In this document: in pieces, positions 19,401 to 28,505 of the stretch
Layout: each line of letters starts with the position of its first letter
Numbering within the stretch: position 1 is the stretch's first letter
Source of the DNA: Verrucomicrobiota bacterium
GTDB lineage: Bacteria; Verrucomicrobiota; Verrucomicrobiia; Limisphaerales; UBA9464
DNA: 64,000 bases
Reading direction: 5' to 3'
Assembly: GCA_947471985.1 (NCBI GenBank)
Contig: CANIZL010000012.1
Span: forward strand, 19,474-83,473
Made by a program: the position numbers and the translations under genes
Notes under the pieces: model-generated
What the model saw: only the letters and a program-made list of their open reading frames with translations
Told to the model about the DNA's origin: nothing
Databases searched by the model: none

Positions 19401-21701
19401 CTAGCGGCGGACGGCCAGAATCCGGCCGCGCGCGGCCAGGAAAAGCAGCGCGCAGAGCACCGCAAACGGAATCAGGGAAAGCGCCCCGGAATACGCATGG
19501 GCGTCCGCTTCAAAGAATGGATTCACCCGTTGCGACCAGTCGGTGATCCATTTGTCGAAGCCTTCCAGCAGACCCTGGGACGCCGCCACCACGATCCCGG
19601 CGATGCTCCCGCCCGCGATATAGCCCGACGCCATCAGCACGCCGGGTGATTTATCGCTCTCTGCCGCCATCTGCTCCTCCGTCCATCCCGCGCGCTGCTG
19701 CGCCGGACGGGTGGCCCGATCCACCAACCAACGAATTCCCCCGCCGATGAAAATGGGCGCGGAGACGGCCATGGGGAGATAAACCCCGACCGCAAAGGCC
19801 AGCGAGCCCACACCGCAAAGTTCCAAGGCCACGGCGATCATCACGCCAAACAGGACCAGCGCCCACGGAAGCTTCTGATCCAAAATTCCCTTGATGATGA
19901 GGCTGACCAGGGTCGCCTTGGGGGCATCGTATTTGCGCACTTCCCGGCCATCTTCCGTCTTCGGGAACTTGCCGTTGATGCCCGGATCCACCAGCCACAC
20001 CGGACGACCGGCATCATCCACCAAAAACTTCCGCGCGGCCCCGCCCGCCGGGTCCGGTTGATGCCACACGCCATAGGTCCGGGTATCTCCTGCCGGCCGG
20101 TGGGGTCCCACGGTGGTTTCGCGTCGAGGTGACAGCTCGCTGGCCGGGGCCACCAACGCCGCAGCGCCCACCCGGGCGGCCGGGACATAGGTCGTGGCGT
20201 TGTCATTCAGCAACAGCAGCACCGGCCCCAGGACGAGCGCCGAGGCCGCCGCGCCAATCAGGATGGCGATCTGTTGCCGGGCCGGGGTGCCGCCCACCAG
20301 AAATCCCGTCTTCAAATCCTGGGAGGTGGTCCCCCCGTTCGAACACGCGATGCAGACGATGGCCCCCACACTGAGCGCGGCGACATACGCCGAGCCGCCC
20401 TTAAAACCGCAGACCAAAAACAGCAGGCACGTGAACAACAACGTCGCAATGGTCATGCCCGAAACCGGATTCGAGCTGGACCCAATTTCACCGGTGAGAC
20501 GCGACGACACGGTGACAAACAGGAATCCCAACACGAGCACCAACAGGGCGCCCACCACGGCGAGTGGAATTGAACTCTGACCGGTGACCTCCCGCAGGAA
20601 CAGCGTCACCGCCGCCAGCAGCACCACCACGCCCCCCACCACAAATTTGAGCGGCAGATCCCGCTCCGTGCGCGGGGTGACTGCCGAACGCTTCGCGGTT
20701 TCATCCCCACCAAAGTCCGCCAACCCCGCCCGCAACCCGCGCCAAATGGTGGGCAGCGCGCGCGCCAGGCTCACCAAACCACCCGCGGTCACCGCCCCGG
20801 CGCCGATATACAGAATATACTCCGAGCGGATTTCCCCAATGCCCATGGCACTGATGGGCTTGGTCCCGGGAGCCACCGGACCGGGAGCAAACTGCCCGAA
20901 GAATTTGATCACCGGGATCAGCACCAGATAACTCAGCACGCCACCGGCCATCATGACGCCCGCCACGCGCGGGCCGATGATGTAACCCACCCCCAGCATT
21001 TCCGGCGAAATCTCCGCGGCCACCGAGCCCCCCTTCAACGGCGCCCCAAAAGCATAGCCCACGGCATCGTTCCATAACTTCAAGGACCGACTCATCACGT
21101 TGTAGAGCAGTCCGATGATCAATCCGCCGAAGATAGTCTTCGCATTCACGCCGCCGAGCCGGGCTTCGCGCTGATGTTCCCCGGCCGCCGCGTTCCGCGA
21201 ACGGTCGCACGCCCCGGCCTTGAGCACTTCCGCGCACGCAGTGCCCTCCGGATATTTAAGAATCCCGTGCTGTTGCACGATGAGCGCCCGGCGCAGGGGG
21301 ATCATCAGCAGAATGCCCAGCAGCCCGCCCAGCAGCGCCACCACAAGGACGCGAATCAATTCCAGATCGAATCCCAAAATCAGGATGGCGGGCATCGTGA
21401 CACCGACGCCGAACGCGAGGGACTCCCCGGCGGAACCCGCCGTCTGGGCGATGTTATGCTCCAGAATGGTGCCGTCGCGCACCGGCAACAGCTTCGAAAG
21501 TGCCCGCCATAGGGCCATGGAAATCACCGCCACGGGAATGCTGGCACTGACCGTCAGACCGACTTTGAGGGTCAGAAACAAGGACGACGCTCCGAAAACG
21601 AGTCCCAGCACGGTACCGGTCAGCACACTCCGCCAGGTGAACTCCGGCAGCGAGGTTTCATCGGGAACATAGGCGACCGGTTTTCCTGCGGATGAAGACA
21701 T
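19401..21701 (-). CDS. OPT family oligopeptide transporter
   Basis: ~766 aa polytopic protein; TWRSVLTGTVLGLVFGASSLFLTLKVGLTVSASIPVAVISMALWR, SNGGTTSQDLKTGFLVGGTPARQQI. Confidence 0.9.
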   Translation of the reverse strand: MSSSAGKPVAYVPDETSLPEFTWRSVLTGTVLGLVFGASSLFLTLKVGLTVSASIPVAVISMALWRALSKLLPVRDGTILEHNIAQTAGSAGESLAFGVGVTMPAILILGFDLELIRVLVVALLGGLLGILLMIPLRRALIVQQHGILKYPEGTACAEVLKAGACDRSRNAAAGEHQREARLGGVNAKTIFGGLIIGLLYNVMSRSLKLWNDAVGYAFGAPLKGGSVAAEISPEMLGVGYIIGPRVAGVMMAGGVLSYLVLIPVIKFFGQFAPGPVAPGTKPISAMGIGEIRSEYILYIGAGAVTAGGLVSLARALPTIWRGLRAGLADFGGDETAKRSAVTPRTERDLPLKFVVGGVVVLLAAVTLFLREVTGQSSIPLAVVGALLVLVLGFLFVTVSSRLTGEIGSSSNPVSGMTIATLLFTCLLFLVCGFKGGSAYVAALSVGAIVCIACSNGGTTSQDLKTGFLVGGTPARQQIAILIGAAASALVLGPVLLLLNDNATTYVPAARVGAAALVAPASELSPRRETTVGPHRPAGDTRTYGVWHQPDPAGGAARKFLVDDAGRPVWLVDPGINGKFPKTEDGREVRKYDAPKATLVSLIIKGILDQKLPWALVLFGVMIAVALELCGVGSLAFAVGVYLPMAVSAPIFIGGGIRWLVDRATRPAQQRAGWTEEQMAAESDKSPGVLMASGYIAGGSIAGIVVAASQGLLEGFDKWITDWSQRVNPFFEADAHAYSGALSLIPFAVLCALLFLAARGRILAVRR

Positions 21702-21847
21702 CGCCGGCAGATTACCCAGTCCCGGCGCGGCGGCAATGCCCGAGCCGAATTTCCCGCAACAACTCTTCCCCCACCATGCCGGGGCGCTCCGGCAAAAGTC
21801 CGCAACTTTGGTTTCACCGCGCCGGGATGACGTGTTCTTCTACGTCG

Positions 21848-22990
21848 ATGGCCGAAGAAACTAGTCTTCCCGCGCGGCGCGAGCGCATGGTCTCGCTCGA
21901 TGCCCTGCGGGGGTTCGACATGATGTGGATCATGGGCGGCGATTCCATCGGGGGCGCCACCGCGGCCGCTCTCGGAGAGCACCACTGGTTCGCCCAGCAA
22001 CTCGAGCACGTCTCCTGGGAAGGCTGCCGCTTTTACGATCTGATTTTTCCCACGTTCGTGTTCATGGCGGGCATCTCCGCCGTGTTTTCCCTCGGGCGCA
22101 TCCGGGAGGAACGGGGCAAGGACGCCGCCTTCGTCCGCCTCCTGCAGCGCGCGTTCCTCCTCTACGTCCTGGGGTTGTTTTACTACGGACTTTGGAGCAA
22201 GGGCTTTGATCAAATCCGCTGGATGGGCGTGCTGCAACGGATCGCCCTCAGCTACCTCGGCGCCGGTTTCTTCTTCATCTTCTGCAAACCGCGCACGCTC
22301 ATCGCGGTCACCGCGACAATCCTCATCGGTTACTGGGCCGCCCTGACGTTCATCCCGGTGCCCGGCTTCGGGGCGGGCGACCTGCAGGAAGGGCACAACC
22401 TGACCAACTGGTTCGATGCGAATTATCTCCCCGGCTACAAGTGGGATAAGACGCACGATCCGGAAGGAATCCTGAGCACCTTCCCGGCGATCGCCACCGG
22501 GCTGCTGGGCGTCTTTGCCGGCCTGGTCCTGCGGGACACCAACCGACGCCCCACCGGCAAGGCCCTTTGGCTGCTCGGCTACAGCGCCGCCCTGCTCGCC
22601 ACCGGTTACACCGCCAGTTACTTCCATCCGCTCATCAAGAAGCTCTGGACGTCCTCGTACGTGCTGGTGGCGGGCGGCTGGAGTGCCTTTGCGCTGGCCC
22701 TGTTCTACTACGTGATCGACGTCCAGAATTGGAAACGCTGGTGCACTCCGTTCGTCTGGGTGGGACTCAACCCCATCACCATCTACCTCGCGTGCAACTT
22801 GATTAAGTTCGACCCCCTGGGCGCCCGCCTCGTGGGCGGCAGTACGACGCAGGACGGCGTCACGGTCTGGCACGGATTAGGCGCCTGGAATCCCGGCGTT
22901 GGGGCCTTGGTGGTGGCGCTCCTGGGGATCGGCTGGGGATTCTGGCTCGCGTGGCTGCTCCATCGCCGACGGATTTATCTCCGCCTCTGA
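21848..22990 (+). CDS. HGSNAT/NagX-like membrane acyltransferase (DUF5009), paralog 1
   Basis: RERMVSLDALRGFDMMWIMGGDS, WEGCRFYDLIFPTFVFMAGISAVFSL, polytopic. Confidence 0.85.
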   Translation: MAEETSLPARRERMVSLDALRGFDMMWIMGGDSIGGATAAALGEHHWFAQQLEHVSWEGCRFYDLIFPTFVFMAGISAVFSLGRIREERGKDAAFVRLLQRAFLLYVLGLFYYGLWSKGFDQIRWMGVLQRIALSYLGAGFFFIFCKPRTLIAVTATILIGYWAALTFIPVPGFGAGDLQEGHNLTNWFDANYLPGYKWDKTHDPEGILSTFPAIATGLLGVFAGLVLRDTNRRPTGKALWLLGYSAALLATGYTASYFHPLIKKLWTSSYVLVAGGWSAFALALFYYVIDVQNWKRWCTPFVWVGLNPITIYLACNLIKFDPLGARLVGGSTTQDGVTVWHGLGAWNPGVGALVVALLGIGWGFWLAWLLHRRRIYLRL

Positions 22991-23035
22991 ACCCGCCCCC
23001 AATCGATCTCTTCCCCGCAACCACTTTTCCCTGCC

Positions 23036-24277
23036 ATGCCGTATTCCCATTCCGACGATACCGAGTCGTCCATCCGTTACACCGAATTGCCCGACGGATC
23101 GCGCCGGGTGCTCGCGATCGATGCCCTGCGGGGATTCGACATGTTCTGGATCGTCGGCGGCGGCGCCATTGTCGGCGCGCTGAATCGCCTTGGCGACATT
23201 CCAGTGATCAGCGGATTGCGGGCGCAATTGACCCACGTCGAATGGGACGGCTTCCGTTTCTATGACCTGATCTTCCCGCTCTTCGTTTTCATCGCCGGGG
23301 TTTCGGCGGTTTTCTCGTTGTCCAAGGCCCGGGAACGCGGCGGCGAAGCGCGCGCGGCGAAGCGTCTGCTGGGCCGAGGTCTGCTGCTTTTTCTGGTGGG
23401 CGTCTTCTATTCGGGCGGCCTCAGCCAGGGTCTGGACGGTGTCCGTTGGCTCGGCGTTTTGCAGCGCATTGCCCTCAGCTACACCGCCGCCGGCCTGCTC
23501 TTTCTCTACGTGCCGTGGAAATACCTGATCGGCGTGGCCGCGGGAATCCTCGTCGGTTACTGGCTGTTCGTCACTCAAAGCAACGTGCGGAACATCCAGT
23601 TGGAAACCGCGGGACTGAAGACGCTGGCCACCAAAACCCACCAGACCAACGCGACGCCCGAGGCGCTCTTTGCCGCCACGACCGAAACCGTCAAAGGCCC
23701 CACGCTGCCGGGCCTCAACGTGGTCAACCACTTCGATTTCCAACACCTCCCCGGACGTCGCTACGACACCTACTACGATCCCGAGGGAATTCTTTCGACG
23801 ATCCCCGCCGTGGCCACCTGTCTGCTGGGGGTTTTCGCCGGTTTGATTCTGGCCAACCCACGGATGCCGATCGGCGGCAAATCCGCATGGCTGTTCCTGC
23901 TGGGCTGCGGCTGTATCGTGGCCGGACTGGGCTTGAGCTACTCCTTCCCGATCATCAAGAAGCTCTGGAGTTCCAGCTTCGTGCTGGTCGCCGGGGGCTG
24001 CAGTTACCTGCTGATGGCGGTCTTCCACTACGTCATCGACGTCCTGTGCTGGCGAAGCTGGGCCAAGCCGTTTGTCTGGATCGGCACCAACGCGCTGACG
24101 ATCTATCTCGTCAACAGCATCCTCCCCTGGCGGACCATATCGGAACGAATTTTGGGTGGCCCGGTGGCGGAGTTTTTCGGGAATGGCGGACCGGTGATTG
24201 TCACCGCGGGCAGCCTGCTGATCATGTTCCTGTTCGCCCGGTTCCTGTATCGGCGCGGAATTTTCTTCCGGCTCTGA
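23036..24277 (+). CDS. HGSNAT/NagX-like membrane acyltransferase (DUF5009), paralog 2
   Basis: RRVLAIDALRGFDMFWIVGGGA, WDGFRFYDLIFPLFVFIAGVSAVFSL; shares motifs with preceding gene. Confidence 0.85.
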   Translation: MPYSHSDDTESSIRYTELPDGSRRVLAIDALRGFDMFWIVGGGAIVGALNRLGDIPVISGLRAQLTHVEWDGFRFYDLIFPLFVFIAGVSAVFSLSKARERGGEARAAKRLLGRGLLLFLVGVFYSGGLSQGLDGVRWLGVLQRIALSYTAAGLLFLYVPWKYLIGVAAGILVGYWLFVTQSNVRNIQLETAGLKTLATKTHQTNATPEALFAATTETVKGPTLPGLNVVNHFDFQHLPGRRYDTYYDPEGILSTIPAVATCLLGVFAGLILANPRMPIGGKSAWLFLLGCGCIVAGLGLSYSFPIIKKLWSSSFVLVAGGCSYLLMAVFHYVIDVLCWRSWAKPFVWIGTNALTIYLVNSILPWRTISERILGGPVAEFFGNGGPVIVTAGSLLIMFLFARFLYRRGIFFRL

Positions 24278-24316
24278 GCGAGGCCGCCGGAAAACCGGAA
24301 GCCGGATAGGCAAACT

Positions 24317-24350
24317 GAAAAAAGAAAACGGCGCGGCAACCGCCGCGCCG
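24317..24350 (-). terminator. Rho-independent terminator of the minus-strand cupredoxin-like gene
   Basis: CGGCGCGGC-AACC-GCCGCGCCG at 24329-24350 with minus-strand T-rich tract (TTTTCTTTTTT) immediately downstream. Confidence 0.8.
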
Positions 24351-24417
24351 ACATCGGAGCAGGCCCCGCGGTGGAGGGGGAGATTTATCACCCGCCCACC
24401 GGAGTACCGCGAACGCC

Positions 24418-25461
24418 TTACTTCACCGGAATCACCACACCCGCGGTCGCGGCGCCATCGGCGCCGACCGTGATTTCCGCGGTAACCTCACCGCCCCGGA
24501 CGTGATTCGCCGCCAGGGTATACTTGCCCGCGGGCAGACCGGCCGGCAGTTCAAATACCCCGTGGGCATCCGTCACCGCAAAGAAGGGATGCGGCACCAC
24601 GCCGACATAGCCCGCCATCCACGGATGCACGCTGCAAACGAGCTTGATGAGAACTTCCGGGTTGGCGAAGGATTTCTCCAGCGCCTTGGCCCCGGGTCCT
24701 TGGGCGAGATTGAAAGTGGAATTACCGGTGGCGGATTTGTTAAAAAGGACGTTGTGCAGCACTGGGTCGCTATTGCGGATTTCCACCATCTGCCCGGTCA
24801 TCAATCCCGTGATCATCGGCTCGTAAATGCAGCCCTTCTGATCGATCACCGGCTTGGCGCCCGGCGCCGGGAAGGACTTACCCTCGAGACCCTTCTTGAT
24901 GTAGACGAACACGTTGGCCAGCCCCTGTCCTTCGCCCACCCAACTACGGGTCAGCGGTTCGGACGTTTGCAACTTGCCGCAGTTCGCGTCGGATTTGAGC
25001 GGAACGATCACTCGTTCGGCCGGCCGCGCGCCGCCGATGGCGACGATGCCGCGCACATGGGGGCCACCGGCCGACGGAGGCAGCTTGGACAAATCGGCGA
25101 CCGTTGAGGAAGCGGCAGGTGCTTCCGGTGCCTTGGCCGCTTCCGCCGGCTTGGCGGGCTCCGCGGCATGGGCGGCGGCAACGGGTGCCGCAGCGGCCCC
25201 ATGACCCGAAGCCACGACCTCATGGACCGCACGCCGGAGTTCCTCCGCTTTCGCCTCGGACAGTTCGCCCGCGTGGCGGGAGGCTTCCCGGGCAGCGTCC
25301 GCCTCCTTCACCCCGGCCGACACCAGCTCGTCGAGCTTCCGCAGTTCCGTCGACGGCGCCGCAACCTGAAATGTGCCGAGGTAAGTGGCCGTGCCCGCGG
25401 CGACCGCCAGCAACACCGTGATCCCGCCCAAAAGGGCTTTCGTGGTATTTGTCTCCGACAT
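24418..25461 (-). CDS. Membrane-anchored plastocyanin/cupredoxin-like protein with carboxypeptidase-regulatory-like end
   Basis: N-terminal TM; putative type-1 Cu ligands LHNVLF...CSVHPWM; FAVTDAHGVFELPAGLPAGKYTLAANH. Confidence 0.7.
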   Translation of the reverse strand: MSETNTTKALLGGITVLLAVAAGTATYLGTFQVAAPSTELRKLDELVSAGVKEADAAREASRHAGELSEAKAEELRRAVHEVVASGHGAAAAPVAAAHAAEPAKPAEAAKAPEAPAASSTVADLSKLPPSAGGPHVRGIVAIGGARPAERVIVPLKSDANCGKLQTSEPLTRSWVGEGQGLANVFVYIKKGLEGKSFPAPGAKPVIDQKGCIYEPMITGLMTGQMVEIRNSDPVLHNVLFNKSATGNSTFNLAQGPGAKALEKSFANPEVLIKLVCSVHPWMAGYVGVVPHPFFAVTDAHGVFELPAGLPAGKYTLAANHVRGGEVTAEITVGADGAATAGVVIPVK

Positions 25462-25599
25462 CGAGACGCCATTATGCCGGTCAACCCTGTCCGGGCAAGA
25501 AAGTGTCCACTCCGCTGGGGCCGCACGCTCCACCACCGCGCACCGCACCGCCGCACCGGCAAAAATTGGCCCCGGCCGCCCAATCGCTACGGTGTCGCC

Positions 25600-26433
25600 A
25601 TGACCTTCGCCATCTGCAACGAGATCTATCGTGGCTGGACCCTGCCCGACACCTTCGCCCACGCCCGGCAGGCCGGCTACGACGCCGTGGAAATCGCGCC
25701 CTTCACCCTGAGCCCCTACGTCACGGACCTCAGCACAGCCCGGCGGAGTGAAATCCGGGATCAGGCCGCCCGGGCCGGCATTGGCATCTCCGGCATCCAT
25801 TGGGTGCTCTTCGGCACTGAGGGCCTGCATCTGACCGCTCCCGACGCTGCGATCCGCCAGCGCACCTCCCGCTATTTCCGGGATTTGGTGGCGTTCTGCG
25901 CGGATCTGGGCGGCACCCGCATGATCGTCGGTTCCCCCAAACAAAGGAATCTGGAATTCCACACCCCCACCACTGTCGGCATGGAACGGGCCACCGAAGT
26001 GCTGCGGGACGCCGTACGGGACGCCGAAGACCGTGGGGTGGTGCTCTGTTTCGAGCCGCTGGCGCCGTTTGAGACCAATTTTATCAATCGGGCCGCCGAC
26101 GCCCTCCAACTCGCGGAAGGCTTCCGCTCCCCCGCCGCCAGCGTCATCCTTGACGTCAAAGCCCTGTGCGGCGAACCGGGCGGCGACGGCACCGCGGCCA
26201 ACGTGCCGGCGATCATCCGCGCCTGCGCCGGACGCTTCGCGTATTTTCACGCCAACGATCGCAATCTTAAGGGACCGGGCTTCGGGGACGTTGATTTCCG
26301 ACCCATCGCCGCCGCCCTGCGGGAGGCGCACTACGACGGGGTGGTCTCGGTGGAGGTGTTCAATTTCGACGAAGGCCCCGAAGTGATCGCCACGCAAAGC
26401 CGGGCGAACCTCCGGGCGGCCTTCGGACAATGA
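25600..26433 (+). CDS. Sugar phosphate isomerase/epimerase (AP endonuclease 2-type TIM barrel)
   Basis: CNEIYRGWTLPDTFAHARQAGYDAVEIAPF, CFEPLAPFETNF, YFHANDRNLKGPGFGDVDF, VSVEVFNFDEGPE. Confidence 0.82.
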   Translation: MTFAICNEIYRGWTLPDTFAHARQAGYDAVEIAPFTLSPYVTDLSTARRSEIRDQAARAGIGISGIHWVLFGTEGLHLTAPDAAIRQRTSRYFRDLVAFCADLGGTRMIVGSPKQRNLEFHTPTTVGMERATEVLRDAVRDAEDRGVVLCFEPLAPFETNFINRAADALQLAEGFRSPAASVILDVKALCGEPGGDGTAANVPAIIRACAGRFAYFHANDRNLKGPGFGDVDFRPIAAALREAHYDGVVSVEVFNFDEGPEVIATQSRANLRAAFGQ

Positions 26434-26509
26434 CCCAGAACCGACTGCCACCGCAGGAAACACTGGCTTCCCTGGGCCCAGCCTTACACCTTCCGCGGCA
26501 CTTTTAGGC

Positions 26510-27493
26510 ATGAAAAACGACCTCGTGGTGATTTGTGGCGGCGGCGGATTCATCGGCGGCCATCTGGTGGCGGATCTCCGCCGGCAGGGCTACACCCGCA
26601 TCCGTTCGGTCGATGCCAAGCCCCAATCGCAGTGGTACCAGCGCTTTCCCGACGTGGAGAATCTGGTCCTGAACCTCGAGGAAAAGCCGGCGGCCTACGC
26701 CGCGCTGCAAGGCGCGCACACGGTTTACAATCTGGCCGCCGACATGGGCGGCATGGGGTTCATCGAACTCAACAAGGGGCTCTGCATGCTGACGGTGCTC
26801 ATCAACACCCACCTGTTGATGGCCGCCAAGGATCTCGGCATCCAACGCTACTTCTACGCCTCCAGCGCCTGCGTTTACAACGGCGACAAACAACGGGATC
26901 CCAACGTGACCGCGCTGAAGGAGGCCGATGCCTACCCCGCCCTGCCCGAAGACGGCTACGGCTGGGAAAAGCTTTTCAGTGAGCGCATGTGCCGGCATTT
27001 CCGCGAGGACTTCGGCGTCGCCACCCGCGTGGCCCGCTACCACAATGTTTACGGTCCGTTTGGCACGTACGAGGGCGGCCGCGAAAAGGCGCCCGCCGCG
27101 GTCTGCCGCAAGGTCATCACCGCGAAGCTCACCGGAAAGCATGAGATCGAAATCTGGGGCGACGGCCACCAGACGCGGTCGTTCATGTACATTGAGGACT
27201 GCCTGAAGGGTACCCAGATGCTGACCCACAGCGCGTTTGTCGAGCCCCTGAACATCGGCAGCAGCGAACTGGTTTCGATCAACCAGCTGGTCGACATCGT
27301 GGAGGACATCGCCGGAGTGAAGTTGCAGCGGAATTACAAACTGGACGCCCCCAAGGGGGTCAACGGCCGCAATTCTGACAACACGCTCATCCAGGCCACG
27401 CTGGGCTGGGAACCCGGCACGCGGCTGAAGGACGGCATGGCGAAAACGTACGCGTGGATTTACGAGCAGATGACCGCGACCGCGCGGAGCTGA
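26510..27493 (+). CDS. GDP-mannose 3,5-epimerase-like SDR epimerase
   Basis: CGGGGFIGGHL, YASSACVYNG, DGYGWEKLFSERMC, YHNVYGPFGTYEGGREKAPAAVCRK, GRNSDNTLIQATLGWEPGTRLKDGM. Confidence 0.82.
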   Translation: MKNDLVVICGGGGFIGGHLVADLRRQGYTRIRSVDAKPQSQWYQRFPDVENLVLNLEEKPAAYAALQGAHTVYNLAADMGGMGFIELNKGLCMLTVLINTHLLMAAKDLGIQRYFYASSACVYNGDKQRDPNVTALKEADAYPALPEDGYGWEKLFSERMCRHFREDFGVATRVARYHNVYGPFGTYEGGREKAPAAVCRKVITAKLTGKHEIEIWGDGHQTRSFMYIEDCLKGTQMLTHSAFVEPLNIGSSELVSINQLVDIVEDIAGVKLQRNYKLDAPKGVNGRNSDNTLIQATLGWEPGTRLKDGMAKTYAWIYEQMTATARS

Positions 27494-27541
27494 GCGGACT
27501 TCGGTGGCCCGCGGCCGGACCGCCTGCTTTATTCCGGCCCG

Positions 27542-28474
27542 ATGAGCAAAACTGCAGTGCTATTTGCCGGCCAGGGTGCGCAGACCGTGGGCATGGGCCG
27601 CGATCTCGCCGCCGCGTTTCCGACCGCCCGAGCCTTGTTCGACCGCGCCGATGCGGTGCTCGCGCACGATCTGACCCGCGTGTGCTTCGACGGCCCGGAA
27701 GCCGAGTTAACCCGCACCGAAAACGCCCAGCCGGGCATCTATCTGGTGAGTTGGGTCGCCCTCACCCTCTTGCGCGAACGCGTGCCCGGATTCGAGTTTC
27801 AGGCCACCGCCGGACTTTCCCTGGGCGAGTTCACCGCCCTCGCGGCGGCCGGAGTCTGGTCCTTTGAAGACGGTTTGAAACTGGTACGAGCCCGCGGCCA
27901 ATACATGCAGGAAGCCTGCGAGTCCACCCGCGGCGGCATGGCTGCCATTCTTGGACTCGACGAAGCCGCCACCCGCGAAGTCTGCGCTGCCACCGGGGTG
28001 ACTCTCGCGAATTTGAATTGTCCCGGCCAGATCGTCATCTCGGGCGACGCGGACCGTATCCCCGCCGCGGTGGAAGCCGCCAAGGCCCGCGGCGCCAAGC
28101 GCGCGGTTTCGCTGCCGGTCGCCGGCGCGTATCACTCGCCGCTGATGGCCAGCGCGCAGCCCAAACTCGCCGCCGCCCTCGCCGCCGTGACGTCGCACGC
28201 TCCCGGTGTTCCCGTGATCGCCAACGTCACCGCCCAACCCCACGGCGCCCTCGACACCATCGCCGACACCCTGGTCCAGCAGGTGACGTCCTCGGTGCGT
28301 TGGGAGGAGAGCATACGGTATCTTCTCGCCCAGGGCTTCACCCGCTTCATTGAACTCGGACCCGGTACGGCTCTGACCGGTTTTCTGAAGCGCATCGACA
28401 AGACCGCCACCGTGCTCAACGTGGCGGACGTCGCGAGCCTTGAAGCCACGGTCGCACAATTGTCGGCGGCCTGA
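27542..28474 (+). CDS. fabD: Malonyl-CoA:ACP transacylase
   Basis: AVLFAGQGAQTVGMGRDLA, TAGLSLGEFTALAAAG, NCPGQIVISGD, VAGAYHSPLM. Confidence 0.93.
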   Translation: MSKTAVLFAGQGAQTVGMGRDLAAAFPTARALFDRADAVLAHDLTRVCFDGPEAELTRTENAQPGIYLVSWVALTLLRERVPGFEFQATAGLSLGEFTALAAAGVWSFEDGLKLVRARGQYMQEACESTRGGMAAILGLDEAATREVCAATGVTLANLNCPGQIVISGDADRIPAAVEAAKARGAKRAVSLPVAGAYHSPLMASAQPKLAAALAAVTSHAPGVPVIANVTAQPHGALDTIADTLVQQVTSSVRWEESIRYLLAQGFTRFIELGPGTALTGFLKRIDKTATVLNVADVASLEATVAQLSAA

Positions 28475-28505
28475 ACAGCTGCCGCACCCACGACATCCGT
28501 CGCGA

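Noticed and set aside
22877-24391. 504 aa minus-strand ORF opposite HGSNAT-like paralog 2
   Set aside because: Opposite a clear polytopic membrane protein; low-complexity shadow translation.
24418-26553. Long form (711 aa) of the cupredoxin-like ORF
   Set aside because: The N-terminal extension is antisense to the sugar isomerase gene at 25600-26433; MSETNTTKALLGG at 25461 gives a sensible TM-start protein.
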